A stretch of DNA of 64,000 nt from Clostridia bacterium (GTDB taxonomy: Bacteria; Bacillota; Clostridia; Oscillospirales; Oscillospiraceae), in the NCBI GenBank assembly GCA_009929315.1, contig SAAS01000001.1, forward strand, positions 186,001 to 250,000. Direction: 5' to 3'. This document shows positions 23,123-31,997 of this stretch, piece after piece. Under the pieces are notes generated by a model. That model worked only from the letters and a program-made list of their open reading frames with translations. It had not been told where the DNA came from and searched no databases. A program made the position numbers and the translations under genes. Position 1 is the first letter of the stretch, and each line of letters opens with the position of its first letter.

Positions 23123-24864
23123 TGTCACATCCTTATAAAGGCTTTGAACCGGAATGGTTCGACAGCGAATTTTCAAAAAACTCATACCGCTCAATTTTCA
23201 AATGGGGCGAGCCGAGGCAGATAAAGGCTCCGCGCGAGTCGCTCTACACCATGCTAAAGGCGCTTTTCGGTCTCAGCGACAAGAACTTCGAGAGCTACAC
23301 CGAGGATTTGGGACTTGAAGACGTAAGCTTTGACCTTCCCGTCAGCCTTACCGAAGCGCAGCTTATGGCTTTCAGGGAAATCTGCGGAACGGAATTTGTG
23401 AGAACGGACGACTATGCCCGCCTCTCCGTTGCTTACGGAAAAACAATGTACGACCTGATGCGCCTTCGCAGAAAAATAGCCGAAAATGTGCCGGACGCCG
23501 TGCTCTACCCCGAAAGCAAGGAGCAGATTGAAAAAATTGTGGCACTCTGCGTAAAAGAGAAAATCCCCCTCTATGTTTACGGCGGAGGTTCCTCCGTCAC
23601 ACGCGGAGTGGAGTGTGTGAGGGGCGGTGTTTCCCTTGATATGCGCCTGCGCTTTAACAAGGTTATAAGCTTCAACGAAATTGACCAGACCATAACCGTA
23701 GAAGCCGGAATGAGCGGACCCGACCTTGAAAAAACGCTCAATAACGCGGTTTCGCTTTTCGGGGCGAAGCGCGCCTACACCTGCGGACATTTTCCGCAGA
23801 GCTTTGAATATTCCGCTGTCGGCGGCTGGGTTGTGACCCGCGGAGCGGGGCAGAACTCCACCTATTACGGCTGCATTTCCGATATTGTGCTCGCGCAGGA
23901 GTATGCCACGCCAGTCGGCACGATAAAATCCGACACCTATCCTCGCAAGGCGACGGGACCGGATTTAGACCAGATTATGATGGGATCTGAGGGTACTTTC
24001 GGGGTTTTGACGCATGTCACGCTGCGGATTTTCCGCTATATGCCCGAAACGATTAAGCGCTTCAGCTTCATGTTTAAGGACTGGGAGACCGCTCAGGCTG
24101 CGGCAAGAGAAATTATGCAGTCCGAGGCGGGCTACCCCTCGGTTTTTCGCCTGTCCGACCCGGAGGAAACGAGCGTTATGCTCCACCTTTACGGAGTAAT
24201 GGAAACGCCGCTAAAGCACCTGTTTAAGCTCCGCGGCTTTGAGCCGAACAAGATGTGCCTGTTTTTGAGCTTCACGAACGGTGAAAAGGGCTTCTCGAAA
24301 AACGCCGCTAAGCACGCGAAAAAGGTTTGCAGGAAGTTCGGCGGCATGAGCCTAACGGGTTATGTGACCAAATCCTGGGAGGAGGGCCGCTTCAACGACC
24401 CCTATTTGCGCGACACCATGCAGGACTTTTCCATTGTTACCGACACGATGGAGTGCAGCGTCAACTGGAGCAACATGAGCGCCGTTCACGCCGCGGTGCG
24501 GGCCTACTGCAAGTCCAGACCGAAGACAGTCTGCATGACCCACATGTCGCACGTTTACCCGCAGGGCGCGAATTTGTACTGGATTTTCATTACCGAGATG
24601 TCTGACCCCGAGGAATATCGCGCCTACCACGCGGGGATACTCGATGCCATCCAGAAGAGCGGCGCCTCAATGAGCCATCACCACGGTATCGGAAAAATGT
24701 TCGCCCCGTGGCTTGAGGGCTCAGTCGGTGAAAACGAATACGATGTGTTCCGCGCGCTTAAAAACCACTTCGACCCCGATAATCTCATGAACCCCGGCGG
24801 CACGCTCGGTTTTGACCTGCCGGAGGATAAAAAAATCCGCAAGGATAAGAAGCTTTACGAATAG
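23122..24864 (+). CDS. FAD-binding oxidase, alkyldihydroxyacetonephosphate-synthase-like
   Basis: The 580-residue protein is in the vanillyl-alcohol-oxidase-type FAD family. The FAD_binding_4 segment includes VYGGGSSVTRGVE (near 150-162) and GSEGTFGVLTHVTLRI (near 289-304). The C-terminal HMSHVYPQG and SHHHGIGK blocks are hallmarks of alkyl-DHAP synthase, the ether-lipid enzyme that swaps an acyl group for an alkyl group on DHAP. It is the last gene of the glycerol operon and is coupled to the FGGY kinase. Related D-lactate or glycolate oxidases lack the His-rich motif. Whether it makes or breaks ether bonds is open. Confidence 0.8.
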   Translation: MSHPYKGFEPEWFDSEFSKNSYRSIFKWGEPRQIKAPRESLYTMLKALFGLSDKNFESYTEDLGLEDVSFDLPVSLTEAQLMAFREICGTEFVRTDDYARLSVAYGKTMYDLMRLRRKIAENVPDAVLYPESKEQIEKIVALCVKEKIPLYVYGGGSSVTRGVECVRGGVSLDMRLRFNKVISFNEIDQTITVEAGMSGPDLEKTLNNAVSLFGAKRAYTCGHFPQSFEYSAVGGWVVTRGAGQNSTYYGCISDIVLAQEYATPVGTIKSDTYPRKATGPDLDQIMMGSEGTFGVLTHVTLRIFRYMPETIKRFSFMFKDWETAQAAAREIMQSEAGYPSVFRLSDPEETSVMLHLYGVMETPLKHLFKLRGFEPNKMCLFLSFTNGEKGFSKNAAKHAKKVCRKFGGMSLTGYVTKSWEEGRFNDPYLRDTMQDFSIVTDTMECSVNWSNMSAVHAAVRAYCKSRPKTVCMTHMSHVYPQGANLYWIFITEMSDPEEYRAYHAGILDAIQKSGASMSHHHGIGKMFAPWLEGSVGENEYDVFRALKNHFDPDNLMNPGGTLGFDLPEDKKIRKDKKLYE

Positions 24865-24885
24865 ATTGCTTGGCTTGACTAAACG

Positions 24886-24926
24886 AAAGAAGCTGCCGCA
24901 GAAAGAAATTCTGCGGCAGCTTCTTT
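24886..24926. terminator. Bidirectional terminator between convergent operons
   Basis: AAAGAAGCTGCCGCAGAA and its complement form 18-bp arms with a 5-nt loop. It lies between the glycerol operon end (24864) and the convergent glycerate kinase gene (stop at 24943). Confidence 0.85.
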
Positions 24927-24942
24927 ATAAACATTTAAAATT

Positions 24943-26073
24943 TCAGCTCATGCTTTTAATAAATCTGAAGATATTCTCGAGCGTCAGAAGTAAGTCGCTT
25001 TTGCTTCGAAGCTTGGCATTTTCCCGAGGAACGGCGACGCGATTGATGGAGAAAACGCCGCTCAGCCCGAGCTCGTAGGCCTCCTCGATATCATCGCCGA
25101 TATCGCCGACTATGGCGATAACAGGGACATTTTTCACCTTTGCTCTTTTTGCAATACCGATTACCGCCTTACCCCGAAGTGACTGCGTGTCGATTTTCCC
25201 TTCCCCGGTTATAACCAAGTCCGCGTCGAGAAGCTGCCTGTCAAATTCGGCGGTATCGAGAACCACATCGATGCCCATTTTCAGCTCCGCTTTTAAAAAG
25301 CAGTATGCGCCCGCCCCGAGCCCGCCTGCCGCGCCGCCGCAGGCGAGATTGTCAACATCGGTGTTAAGCTCGGTTTTCGCAAGCTTCGCAAAATGGCGAA
25401 GCCCGTCGTCCAATATCTCCGTCATGCCTTCGTCCGCCCCTTTTTGCGGAGCGAAAATGTAGGCGGCGCCCTGTTCGCCGAAGAGCGGATTATCAATGTC
25501 GCACATGGCGGTTACGGGAACGGAGAGCTTCAAGCCCTTCGTGTCGATTCGCTTAATATTGCACAAAGTGCCGCCGACGGGAATAAACTCCCTGCCGCTT
25601 TCATCAAAAAACTTAACGCCGAGCGCACTAGCCATTCCGCAGCCCGCGTCGTTCGTGGCGCTGCCGCCCATACCCAATATTATGCTATCGCAGCCCTGTT
25701 CAACGGCGTGGTTAATAAGCTGGCCAACTCCGTAGGTGCTCGTAATGCTCGGGTTTAATCTGCCCTTGGCAAGGGGAAGTCCCGCGCACGCGGCCATTTC
25801 TATAACTGCCGTTTTGTTCGGCAGCATGCCGTAAAAGCTCTCAATGTCCTCAAAAAACGGATTCTTCACAACGGCTTTAATTCGCTCGCCGCCTAAGGTA
25901 GACAGCAGAGCGTGAACGGTGCCCTCCCCCCCGTCAGCGACAGATAGAGCTATTACCTGCGACGAAGGATAGATTTTTCCTATGGCTTTTTTCGCTATTT
26001 CACAGAAATTTTCTGAAGTAATTCCGCCCTTGAAGGAATCGGGAACCACTATTATCTTATTTACGTTCTTCAT
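24943..26073 (-). CDS. Glycerate kinase (GlxK/GarK type)
   Basis: The 376-residue protein matches family length. PDSFKGG near residue 11 and GVGQLI ... LGMGGSATNDAGCGMA near 120-150 are the glycerate kinase family signatures. It phosphorylates D-glycerate with ATP; this family commonly gives 2-phosphoglycerate. Its start overlaps the end of the C69 hydrolase gene by 17 nt, so it is probably co-translated. It sits next to the glycerol operon, but convergently, so common control is not implied. Confidence 0.9.
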   Translation of the reverse strand: MKNVNKIIVVPDSFKGGITSENFCEIAKKAIGKIYPSSQVIALSVADGGEGTVHALLSTLGGERIKAVVKNPFFEDIESFYGMLPNKTAVIEMAACAGLPLAKGRLNPSITSTYGVGQLINHAVEQGCDSIILGMGGSATNDAGCGMASALGVKFFDESGREFIPVGGTLCNIKRIDTKGLKLSVPVTAMCDIDNPLFGEQGAAYIFAPQKGADEGMTEILDDGLRHFAKLAKTELNTDVDNLACGGAAGGLGAGAYCFLKAELKMGIDVVLDTAEFDRQLLDADLVITGEGKIDTQSLRGKAVIGIAKRAKVKNVPVIAIVGDIGDDIEEAYELGLSGVFSINRVAVPRENAKLRSKSDLLLTLENIFRFIKSMS

Positions 26074-27385
26074 ACCCAGCCCTCAAAGCCTTATTTTCTT
26101 TTGTCCAATAGCTCCTGAAATACAGGTTTCCCTTTATTCTGCGCAGCGCTGTCTCTTCACCGACGGCAAGCATTTTGTCCGCAAATTCCTCGTCAACATC
26201 CATGCACTTGCGCAGAACTTCACCGATTTCCTCGGGCGACGATGCCGCAAGATTAAGTGCAGTGTATGCGCCGCGGATTTTTTCCTGCGCGGTGTTTTGC
26301 GCTTCGCCATATTCCTTTCGCTTTAGCTGCCCAGTGAGCAGCATGCGTGCAAGCTTCTCTCTTTTTGTCCAGAAGGCTACCCCCTTTTCGGGCGCGTCCT
26401 CCTCGAACGGGTTAAAATCAGAATTGAAGACAAAGGGTTTGAACACCGAAATGCAGGGCAGAGAGGAACCAGTGTACCAATATTCGCTGTCGTCCTTAAG
26501 TTCCCCGACAAGGCTCGCCGTGGTCTGGCTTGTAATCATCGAGCCTGCGTGCATACACACGTCTTTCATCGAGCCCTTTCGAAAACAGTCGTCCGCGCTG
26601 CCTCTGTGTGTTCTGAGAGCGCTCATCATGGTGTCGATTGTGATTGCTCCGCGAGAACCCGCGAGCATTTCCCGTGAAAGACAGCTTCTGTCGGCGCAGC
26701 AGGAAAATTTTGAATACAGGGCGTCCGAATAGGACTTTTTGAAGCTAAAATCCGCTCTTCCCGTGCACATTTTTCGAGCAATACTGTCCCTTATAAGGTC
26801 GGGGTGGCAGTCGTCAAAGTCGTTTTCAAGAGTCAGCCCGTTGGAAATTGTGTAAATATCTGAAACCTTTTTCATCACCCAGTATTTGCCCGCAGTTTCA
26901 AGCACATAGGCGTCAGTTTTGTCAGCGACAATGAAGGAGTTGTGATACTGCATTTTCTTGGTATAGCCGCAGTTTCCGCCCTGCCCGTAGCGCCCAAGCA
27001 GATTGACAATATAGTAAGCGGCCTGCTTTGCCGTTTTTGTTCTTTCCAGCGCGAGCCTTATCATATCCATGCCGGTAAGACCCGCTTCGCCGTATTTTTC
27101 CTTTGTGAAAACAGCTTCGTTGCCGATGGTTACCGAGTACTCGTTAAAGCCCATCTCACAGCCCCACATCCAGGAGGGCTTGCTGATCACGATTTCGTTA
27201 GTCTGCTCGACTTGGTCAATCTCAATATAGGTGGTTTTAAGCTTAGGATTTAAGGTCAAATCGTATTTCCTACGCGGAATCCGCAGCATAATCTGCGCCT
27301 CGTTCGGCTCTCTGTCGCTGTTTTTGGCAAAAAGGACATTTCCGGATTGCGTAACGCTGCCGAGAGCTACCATTGTATCACACAT
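26057..27385 (-). CDS. C69 dipeptidase/secernin-like N-terminal-nucleophile hydrolase
   Basis: The ATG at 27385 is chosen over a 62-codon upstream extension. It places Cys at position 2 (MCDTMVALG), the autocatalytic nucleophile of the C69 family, and an AGGAG site precedes it. FAKNSDREPNEAQ (about 20-32) is the conserved family block; the total is 442 residues. Members are dipeptidases or secernin-like proteins acting after removal of the initiator Met. It overlaps glycerate kinase by 17 nt, an odd pairing. Substrate unknown. No signal peptide is seen, so it is cytoplasmic. Confidence 0.8.
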   Translation of the reverse strand: MCDTMVALGSVTQSGNVLFAKNSDREPNEAQIMLRIPRRKYDLTLNPKLKTTYIEIDQVEQTNEIVISKPSWMWGCEMGFNEYSVTIGNEAVFTKEKYGEAGLTGMDMIRLALERTKTAKQAAYYIVNLLGRYGQGGNCGYTKKMQYHNSFIVADKTDAYVLETAGKYWVMKKVSDIYTISNGLTLENDFDDCHPDLIRDSIARKMCTGRADFSFKKSYSDALYSKFSCCADRSCLSREMLAGSRGAITIDTMMSALRTHRGSADDCFRKGSMKDVCMHAGSMITSQTTASLVGELKDDSEYWYTGSSLPCISVFKPFVFNSDFNPFEEDAPEKGVAFWTKREKLARMLLTGQLKRKEYGEAQNTAQEKIRGAYTALNLAASSPEEIGEVLRKCMDVDEEFADKMLAVGEETALRRIKGNLYFRSYWTKENKALRAGYEERK

Positions 27386-27527
27386 TGCCCATTCTCCTAA
27401 CTTAACGGTGTTTGGTTCACAAAGCGAAATAGTGCCTAACGGAACCATTTTAGCATACAAAATGCGTTCGGAAAAGTGCCGCGGATAAATAATATTCGGC
27501 GGAAAAGACGAAAAAGGGAATAAAAAG

Positions 27528-27562
27528 CTCTCAGCCCCGCCAAAATTCGGCGTGGCTGAGAG
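27528..27562. terminator. Terminator after apbE
   Basis: CTCTCAGCC ... GGCTGAGAG arms with an inner GCC/GGC continuation. Followed by CTTTTTATT on the minus strand, 30 nt beyond the apbE stop. Confidence 0.8.
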
Positions 27563-27591
27563 AAAGAGCAAAAAATAACTTTTCCGGGATT

Positions 27592-28503
27592 TCAGGCAGC
27601 GTGGGAGATTTCAAAGCTTGATAGAATATCGCCGCTGTCGGTAATGAAAATTGCCTCGGCTCCATAGCTTCGAACGAGCTTGACGCCATCTTTCGCGCCG
27701 AGAACAAAAGCCGCGGTGGAAAGGGCGTCCGCCAGCATGGAACTCTCGGCGATGACGCTTACGCTTAATAGTCCGCTCGAAGCGGGCTGTCCCGTTAAGG
27801 GGTTGAGAATATGATGATAGCGCCTTCCGCCTTTAATAAAAAAGCGTTCGTTTACAGCCGAGGTAACAACGGTTTTATCGGAAAGCTCTATGCTGAGGAC
27901 TGTTTCCCCCCTAACTGATAAGGGGTTCTGAATTCCGATTTTCCAGGGGGCGCCGTCAAAGCTGCTACCCAGTGCAAAAACATTCCCGCCGAAGTTAATG
28001 AGGGCGCGCTTCACTCCGTTTTCCGTGAGCAGTCTTTTTGCTTCGTCCGCGGCGTAGCCCTTTGCAATTCCTCCGAGGTCAAGTTTCGTGCCGGCTTTTT
28101 TCAAAAAAACCGTATTATTCTTTGAATCCAGCTCTATGCTGTCATAACCCACGAAGTTTTTGGCGCTTGCTATTTTTGAGCTTTTCGGAACAGTGTTCTT
28201 TCCCATTCCGAAAGCCCACAGCTTTGTAAGCGGACGGACGGTAATATCAAAAGCGCCGCCGGAGGAGCGGCTGATTTTAAGAGCCAGCTCCAGAACCTTA
28301 TATACCTCATCGCTCACGGCGACGGGGCGTTTTCCGGCGTTTGCAGCTATGATTGAGATTTCACTCGAAGCCTTGAAGGCGGACATTTTGTTTTCAATTT
28401 CCGCGACACGCCCTATTACCTTATCGAGAACGGCGGCGCAGTTTTCCTGCGTCGTTATCGAATTTTCCGTTCCGAGGGCATAAAAAACCTTTGTGCAGCT
28501 CAT
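27592..28503 (-). CDS. apbE: FAD:protein FMN transferase (ApbE)
   Basis: The 303-residue protein has the ApbE core: KLDLGGIAKGYAADEAK (about 155-171), the GGNVFALGSS block and the HHILNPLTGQPA block near 230-241. It transfers FMN from FAD to a Thr/Ser in a D/S-G-A-T/S-x-S/T motif. The gene directly follows a membrane protein carrying exactly such a motif, with 5 nt between stop and start and its SD inside the upstream gene. I see no lipobox, although extracytoplasmic members often carry one, so this copy may act in the cytoplasm or rely on another route. Confidence 0.9.
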   Translation of the reverse strand: MSCTKVFYALGTENSITTQENCAAVLDKVIGRVAEIENKMSAFKASSEISIIAANAGKRPVAVSDEVYKVLELALKISRSSGGAFDITVRPLTKLWAFGMGKNTVPKSSKIASAKNFVGYDSIELDSKNNTVFLKKAGTKLDLGGIAKGYAADEAKRLLTENGVKRALINFGGNVFALGSSFDGAPWKIGIQNPLSVRGETVLSIELSDKTVVTSAVNERFFIKGGRRYHHILNPLTGQPASSGLLSVSVIAESSMLADALSTAAFVLGAKDGVKLVRSYGAEAIFITDSGDILSSFEISHAA

Positions 28504-28508
28504 TTCAT

Positions 28509-29786
28509 TTACTCCTTTGCCTGTGTAAGCGCATCGGCAACCGCGCTCATAATTCCGTTGCTCGAGAAGGTGGCTCCGCTGACTGCGTCAACGGACGAGT
28601 CCTGTGAAGAGATGATTTGAGAAGTGACGGACGAAAATGCGCGAGTGTAATACTTATTGTCGTCGCGGGTGGACACAGTTTGAATGTCGGTTATCTGCCC
28701 GCCGCTGATTGTAACGGTAACCGTGGTGGTACCGCCATGAAAACCCGTGCCGCTTCCCGTATAAGTTCCGTCAGTATAAGCTGAGGTGCTTGCCGCCGGT
28801 GTTGAAACTGCGGTACTCTCCTCGCTTACTGTCTGCTGAGTATCAGTCGTGCCGTCCGAGCTTATTTCGGGTGAAGCTGTGGCGGCATCTGCTTCGGACA
28901 GTGTTTCGGAAATAACGGTTTGATTTAAAGAGGCGGCGTAGGCGGAAACTCCGAGGTTCCCCGCATAGTAAAGTCCAATCATTGAAGCCGCCGCAATGGA
29001 GGCGAGAAGCGGAGCCGCGTCCTTCGACGCAACGGAGAGTTTAAGGTTATTTCGCGGGCACGCCGCAACACATTCCATGCACTCTATGCACTCTCCGGAA
29101 TTGACAACACTGCGTGGATTAAGGGAAATGCCCATTTTGCAGTTTGAGGTACAGATTTGGCAGCTGCCGCAGTTTGTTTTGGCCTTTTTTATTTTTGCAA
29201 TCTTCAGTAATGAAGCAAGACTGAAGATAGCTCCCATTGGACAAAGATAGCGGCAGAAGAATCTTTCGACGAACAGCGAGCCGATTACGATAAGAAGCAG
29301 AAGGATTGTTCCCACCGTAATGCTTGTGAAGGCATAAGTAAAATCGGGCGGCAAAGTTAGCAATGAGCCGAATGCGTCCCAAGGGCTCCAGCCCGATAAG
29401 ACGCCGATTCCGGTAATCCAGGTGAAGACCAGAAACGCGAGCAGGAGATACTTAATCCATTTCAGCTTCCTGTCCGCTTTTTCGGGAATTCGATACTTGA
29501 TTTTAAACAGTTTATTTCCCAGGAGGTGGACTGCGTCGCCGAGTGTGCCGAAAGCGCACATATAGCCGCAGAAAAACCTCCCGAATATCGCAGTTGCGAG
29601 GACTAGCAGAACACTCGGGAATAAAGCGGGCAAAAGAACTGCAAAATCGGCGTTGCCCGCCGAAAGCGCCTGAACCAGAGCCTTAATTCCGTTGAACGAA
29701 TCTATAAAAAGCCCCGGCAGGAGCAAAAAGCTTATAAGCTGTAATGCTGTTTTTATTATCTTAAATGCGGATATTTTCTTTTTCAT
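28509..29786 (-). CDS. NapH/RnfG-like membrane iron-sulfur protein with FMN-binding domain
   Basis: The 425-residue protein has about five membrane helices in residues 10-180 with NapH-type cysteine motifs CGYMCAFG and CRYLCPMG. Two ferredoxin sites follow (CGSCQICTSNC, CIECMECVAACP), then a Ser/Thr-rich linker, then an FMN_bind domain from about residue 335. The motif SGATFS (403-408) marks T406 as the likely flavinylation site for the ApbE encoded next. Expected role: carry electrons across or at the membrane through Fe-S centres and covalent FMN, to an unknown acceptor. The linker length (about 60 residues) suggests the FMN domain reaches away from the membrane. Confidence 0.85.
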   Translation of the reverse strand: MKKKISAFKIIKTALQLISFLLLPGLFIDSFNGIKALVQALSAGNADFAVLLPALFPSVLLVLATAIFGRFFCGYMCAFGTLGDAVHLLGNKLFKIKYRIPEKADRKLKWIKYLLLAFLVFTWITGIGVLSGWSPWDAFGSLLTLPPDFTYAFTSITVGTILLLLIVIGSLFVERFFCRYLCPMGAIFSLASLLKIAKIKKAKTNCGSCQICTSNCKMGISLNPRSVVNSGECIECMECVAACPRNNLKLSVASKDAAPLLASIAAASMIGLYYAGNLGVSAYAASLNQTVISETLSEADAATASPEISSDGTTDTQQTVSEESTAVSTPAASTSAYTDGTYTGSGTGFHGGTTTVTVTISGGQITDIQTVSTRDDNKYYTRAFSSVTSQIISSQDSSVDAVSGATFSSNGIMSAVADALTQAKE

Positions 29787-29828
29787 TGAGAGCTTCCTTT
29801 CTTGGATTATGTGCTCACTATAAGGCGC

Positions 29829-29849
29829 AAGCCTTAATTAAACTTAAAA
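29829..29849. repeat. 21-nt repeat, copy 1
   Basis: An identical 21-nt sequence beginning AAGCCTTAATTAAAC is found again at 36528-36548, same orientation. It lies between the FMN-binding operon start and the XdhC terminator hairpin. A chance match of this length within 64 kb is improbable. No matching gene is around both. Confidence 0.6.
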
Positions 29850-29861
29850 CTGAAAAAAGAA

Positions 29862-29890
29862 AAGCGGCATTCCTTTAAGGAGTGCCGCTT
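29862..29890. terminator. Terminator of the molybdenum cofactor operon
   Basis: AAGCGGCATTCCTT / AAGGAGTGCCGCTT hairpin with one mismatch and an AT-rich loop, 27 nt beyond the xdhC stop; the minus-strand tail is T-rich (TTTTCTTTTTT). Confidence 0.85.
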
Positions 29891-29916
29891 AAATAACATG
29901 AATGCAGTGCTGCCGC

Positions 29917-30939
29917 TTATGAAACAATGCCGGCGCCGGCACGGAAAGCAATGAGCTGCCCCGCAATACTGATGGCGATTTCGGCAGGGGTTTCCGCCTT
30001 GATGTTCATAAGACCGATTGGGGCGGTAACTCTGTCCAAATCTTCACGAGTGAAGCCGTGTTCCATAATGTTCTTCTCAACGGCGGCCTTTTTGTGTGAG
30101 CTTCCGATAACGCCGATGTATGCCGCGGGAGTGCGCAGCGCCTGTTCCTCGATTATCTGGTCAAACCTGTGACCCCGAGTTAAAACGACAATGTAATCCG
30201 TGGAGCTTACCTGCTCCATTTCACGGACATTTTCAAGGTCGACAAGCTTAATATCGTAAGCTTCAGGGAAAAGCTCGCGCGTTGCAAATTCGGGACGGTC
30301 CTCAAACACTATGCAGCGAAAATCAAGGTGCGACAAAACGGGAACAAGCTCCTGCGAAACGTGACCTCCGCCAAAAACGTAAACGTAGCCGGCCGTCAGA
30401 AGCTGCTCGGCGTAATATTTCCTGCCCTTGTTTTCAAAAACACAGCTTTGACCGGAAATGTTCTCCGTAGCGTATGGCTCAAGTTTTCCGAAAAAGCCGA
30501 GCTTCTCCGAATACAGACCGATTTCGCCTTCCGAGCTGTCGGTAAGTTCCGTTATCAGCCAAGTGGTTTTTTGCTCCTTGAACTGCTCAAGCACCGTATT
30601 GCAAAGACTTATCATACTCGCGTCGCCGCCGCGCATAAAGCGAAAATATATTGTCACGTCCCCGCCGCAAACCATTCCCAAATCCTCAACCTCGTTTTTC
30701 TTGAGGGTGAACTTTTTCATCAGAGAGCTTTGCGTTTGGACAGCCTCAATTGCCAGAGCAATCGAGCGGTGCTCAACCATACCGCCGCCGATGGTTCCGT
30801 AAATACGCCCTTCTCTGCCGACAAGCATGCGCGCCCCAGCTCCTCTCGGCGTTGAGCCGGAGCTTGCGACAACGGACACGAAAACAAGGTCTTCGCCTTT
30901 TTCAAGCCTGTTTTTCATTTCGGTAAAAAGCCGTTTCAT
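29917..30939 (-). CDS. xdhC: XdhC/CoxI-family molybdenum enzyme accessory protein
   Basis: The 340-residue protein has SSGSTPRGAGARMLV (residues 26-40) and GGGMVEH (52-58) in the N-terminal XdhC domain. A C-terminal Rossmann-like domain carries YVFGGGHVS and VLTRGHRFD. XdhC proteins sulfurate and insert molybdopterin for xanthine dehydrogenase-type enzymes. It is the last gene of the Moco operon, after GGGAGG. None of these hydroxylases is encoded in this window, so the client lies elsewhere. Confidence 0.9.
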   Translation of the reverse strand: MKRLFTEMKNRLEKGEDLVFVSVVASSGSTPRGAGARMLVGREGRIYGTIGGGMVEHRSIALAIEAVQTQSSLMKKFTLKKNEVEDLGMVCGGDVTIYFRFMRGGDASMISLCNTVLEQFKEQKTTWLITELTDSSEGEIGLYSEKLGFFGKLEPYATENISGQSCVFENKGRKYYAEQLLTAGYVYVFGGGHVSQELVPVLSHLDFRCIVFEDRPEFATRELFPEAYDIKLVDLENVREMEQVSSTDYIVVLTRGHRFDQIIEEQALRTPAAYIGVIGSSHKKAAVEKNIMEHGFTREDLDRVTAPIGLMNIKAETPAEIAISIAGQLIAFRAGAGIVS

Positions 30940-30975
30940 AATGCGTTCCTCCCAAGCGTTTCGGTTAAATCGAAA

Positions 30976-31473
30976 TCAGTCTTTAATCTTTGCACAGTCC
31001 GAGGGCTCGCCCTGAAGCATGGTAAGACCGTGCTCGAGCGCGGGAAGGACAGCGCTTAAATTTTCCTTTGCCGCCTTCGGAGACCCGGGAAGATTAATAA
31101 TCAAGGTTTTTTTGCGGATTCCCGCCTGAGCTCTGGAGAGCATGGCGCGGTTTGTAATCTGCATGGAAGCATAGCGCATTGCCTCCGGAATACCTGGGGT
31201 CAGCCTTTCGCAGACCGCGAGTGTCGCTTCCGGCGTTACGTCGCGGGGGGCAAAGCCCGTGCCGCCCGTGGTAACAAGGAGGTCTGCCTTGCCGCTGTCT
31301 GAAATTTCACGCAGGACCGCCTCGATTTGCTCCTGCTCGTCGGGGACTATGGCGGTGTATATAACGGGAAAACCCGCCGTTTCAAGAACACCGGCGACAA
31401 GCGGACCGCCCTCGTCAGTGCGCTCGTTTCGATGGCAGCGGTCGCTTACGGTTATAACTGCGGCTTTATACAT
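30976..31473 (-). CDS. mogA: MogA/MoaB-family molybdopterin adenylyltransferase
   Basis: The 165-residue protein follows GGAGG. VITVSDRCHRNERTDEGGP and LLVTTGGTGFAPRDVTPEA are the classic MoCF motifs. The enzyme adenylylates molybdopterin before metal insertion. There are 82 nt between the MOSC gene stop and this start, with no clear terminator. With the MoeA-like protein it supplies the last steps; no moaD, moaE or moeB gene is in this window. Confidence 0.9.
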   Translation of the reverse strand: MYKAAVITVSDRCHRNERTDEGGPLVAGVLETAGFPVIYTAIVPDEQEQIEAVLREISDSGKADLLVTTGGTGFAPRDVTPEATLAVCERLTPGIPEAMRYASMQITNRAMLSRAQAGIRKKTLIINLPGSPKAAKENLSAVLPALEHGLTMLQGEPSDCAKIKD

Positions 31474-31554
31474 AATAAGACCTCCAAAACTCGTAAAAAT
31501 TTAAGGGAGAGGCGGGAAAACAGAGAGCTTCATACATTCGGCGAAAGCCATTTA

Positions 31555-31992
31555 TCAGTCGGACGGAAGAACAGTCAAGGTATCGCCCGCGCTTATTGTT
31601 CCGCCGTGTAAAACCCTCGCGAAAACGCCCTCACGGGGCATAATGCAGTCGCCCATTTTTTTATAAATCTCGCAGCCGCTGTGGCATTCCTTGCCAATCT
31701 GCGTAAGCTCCAGCAGAACATCGTTGCAGCTAAAGCGAGTGCCGATGGGCAGGGATTTAAAGTCAATACCCGAAACAACAAGGTTTTCGCCGAAGGCGCC
31801 GTCGCCTACCTCCGCTCCTCTGGCTCTGAAAGCCTCAATTTTATCGTGGGAAAGCAGAGATACCTGGCGGTGCCAGGCTCCCGCGTGAGCGTCGTTTTCG
31901 ATGCCCCATTCTGTGATGAAGACCGCCGTGCCGACATTTTTTTTCTGAACTCCCTTACGCTCGCTTACGCAAACTGCGATTACATTTCCCAA
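31555..31992 (-). CDS. MOSC domain protein (TTG start)
   Basis: The start is TTG at 31992, with AGGAGG 9 nt upstream. The 145-residue product is a stand-alone MOSC domain; GAFGENLVVSGID (about 64-76) and the cysteine in KECHSGC (near 100) are typical. MOSC proteins bind Moco or carry sulfur for it. The stop of moaA lies 5 nt upstream, so the genes are co-transcribed. It may act as a Moco carrier or sulfurase for the XdhC client. Confidence 0.8.
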   Translation of the reverse strand: MGNVIAVCVSERKGVQKKNVGTAVFITEWGIENDAHAGAWHRQVSLLSHDKIEAFRARGAEVGDGAFGENLVVSGIDFKSLPIGTRFSCNDVLLELTQIGKECHSGCEIYKKMGDCIMPREGVFARVLHGGTISAGDTLTVLPSD

Positions 31993-31997
31993 TAAAC

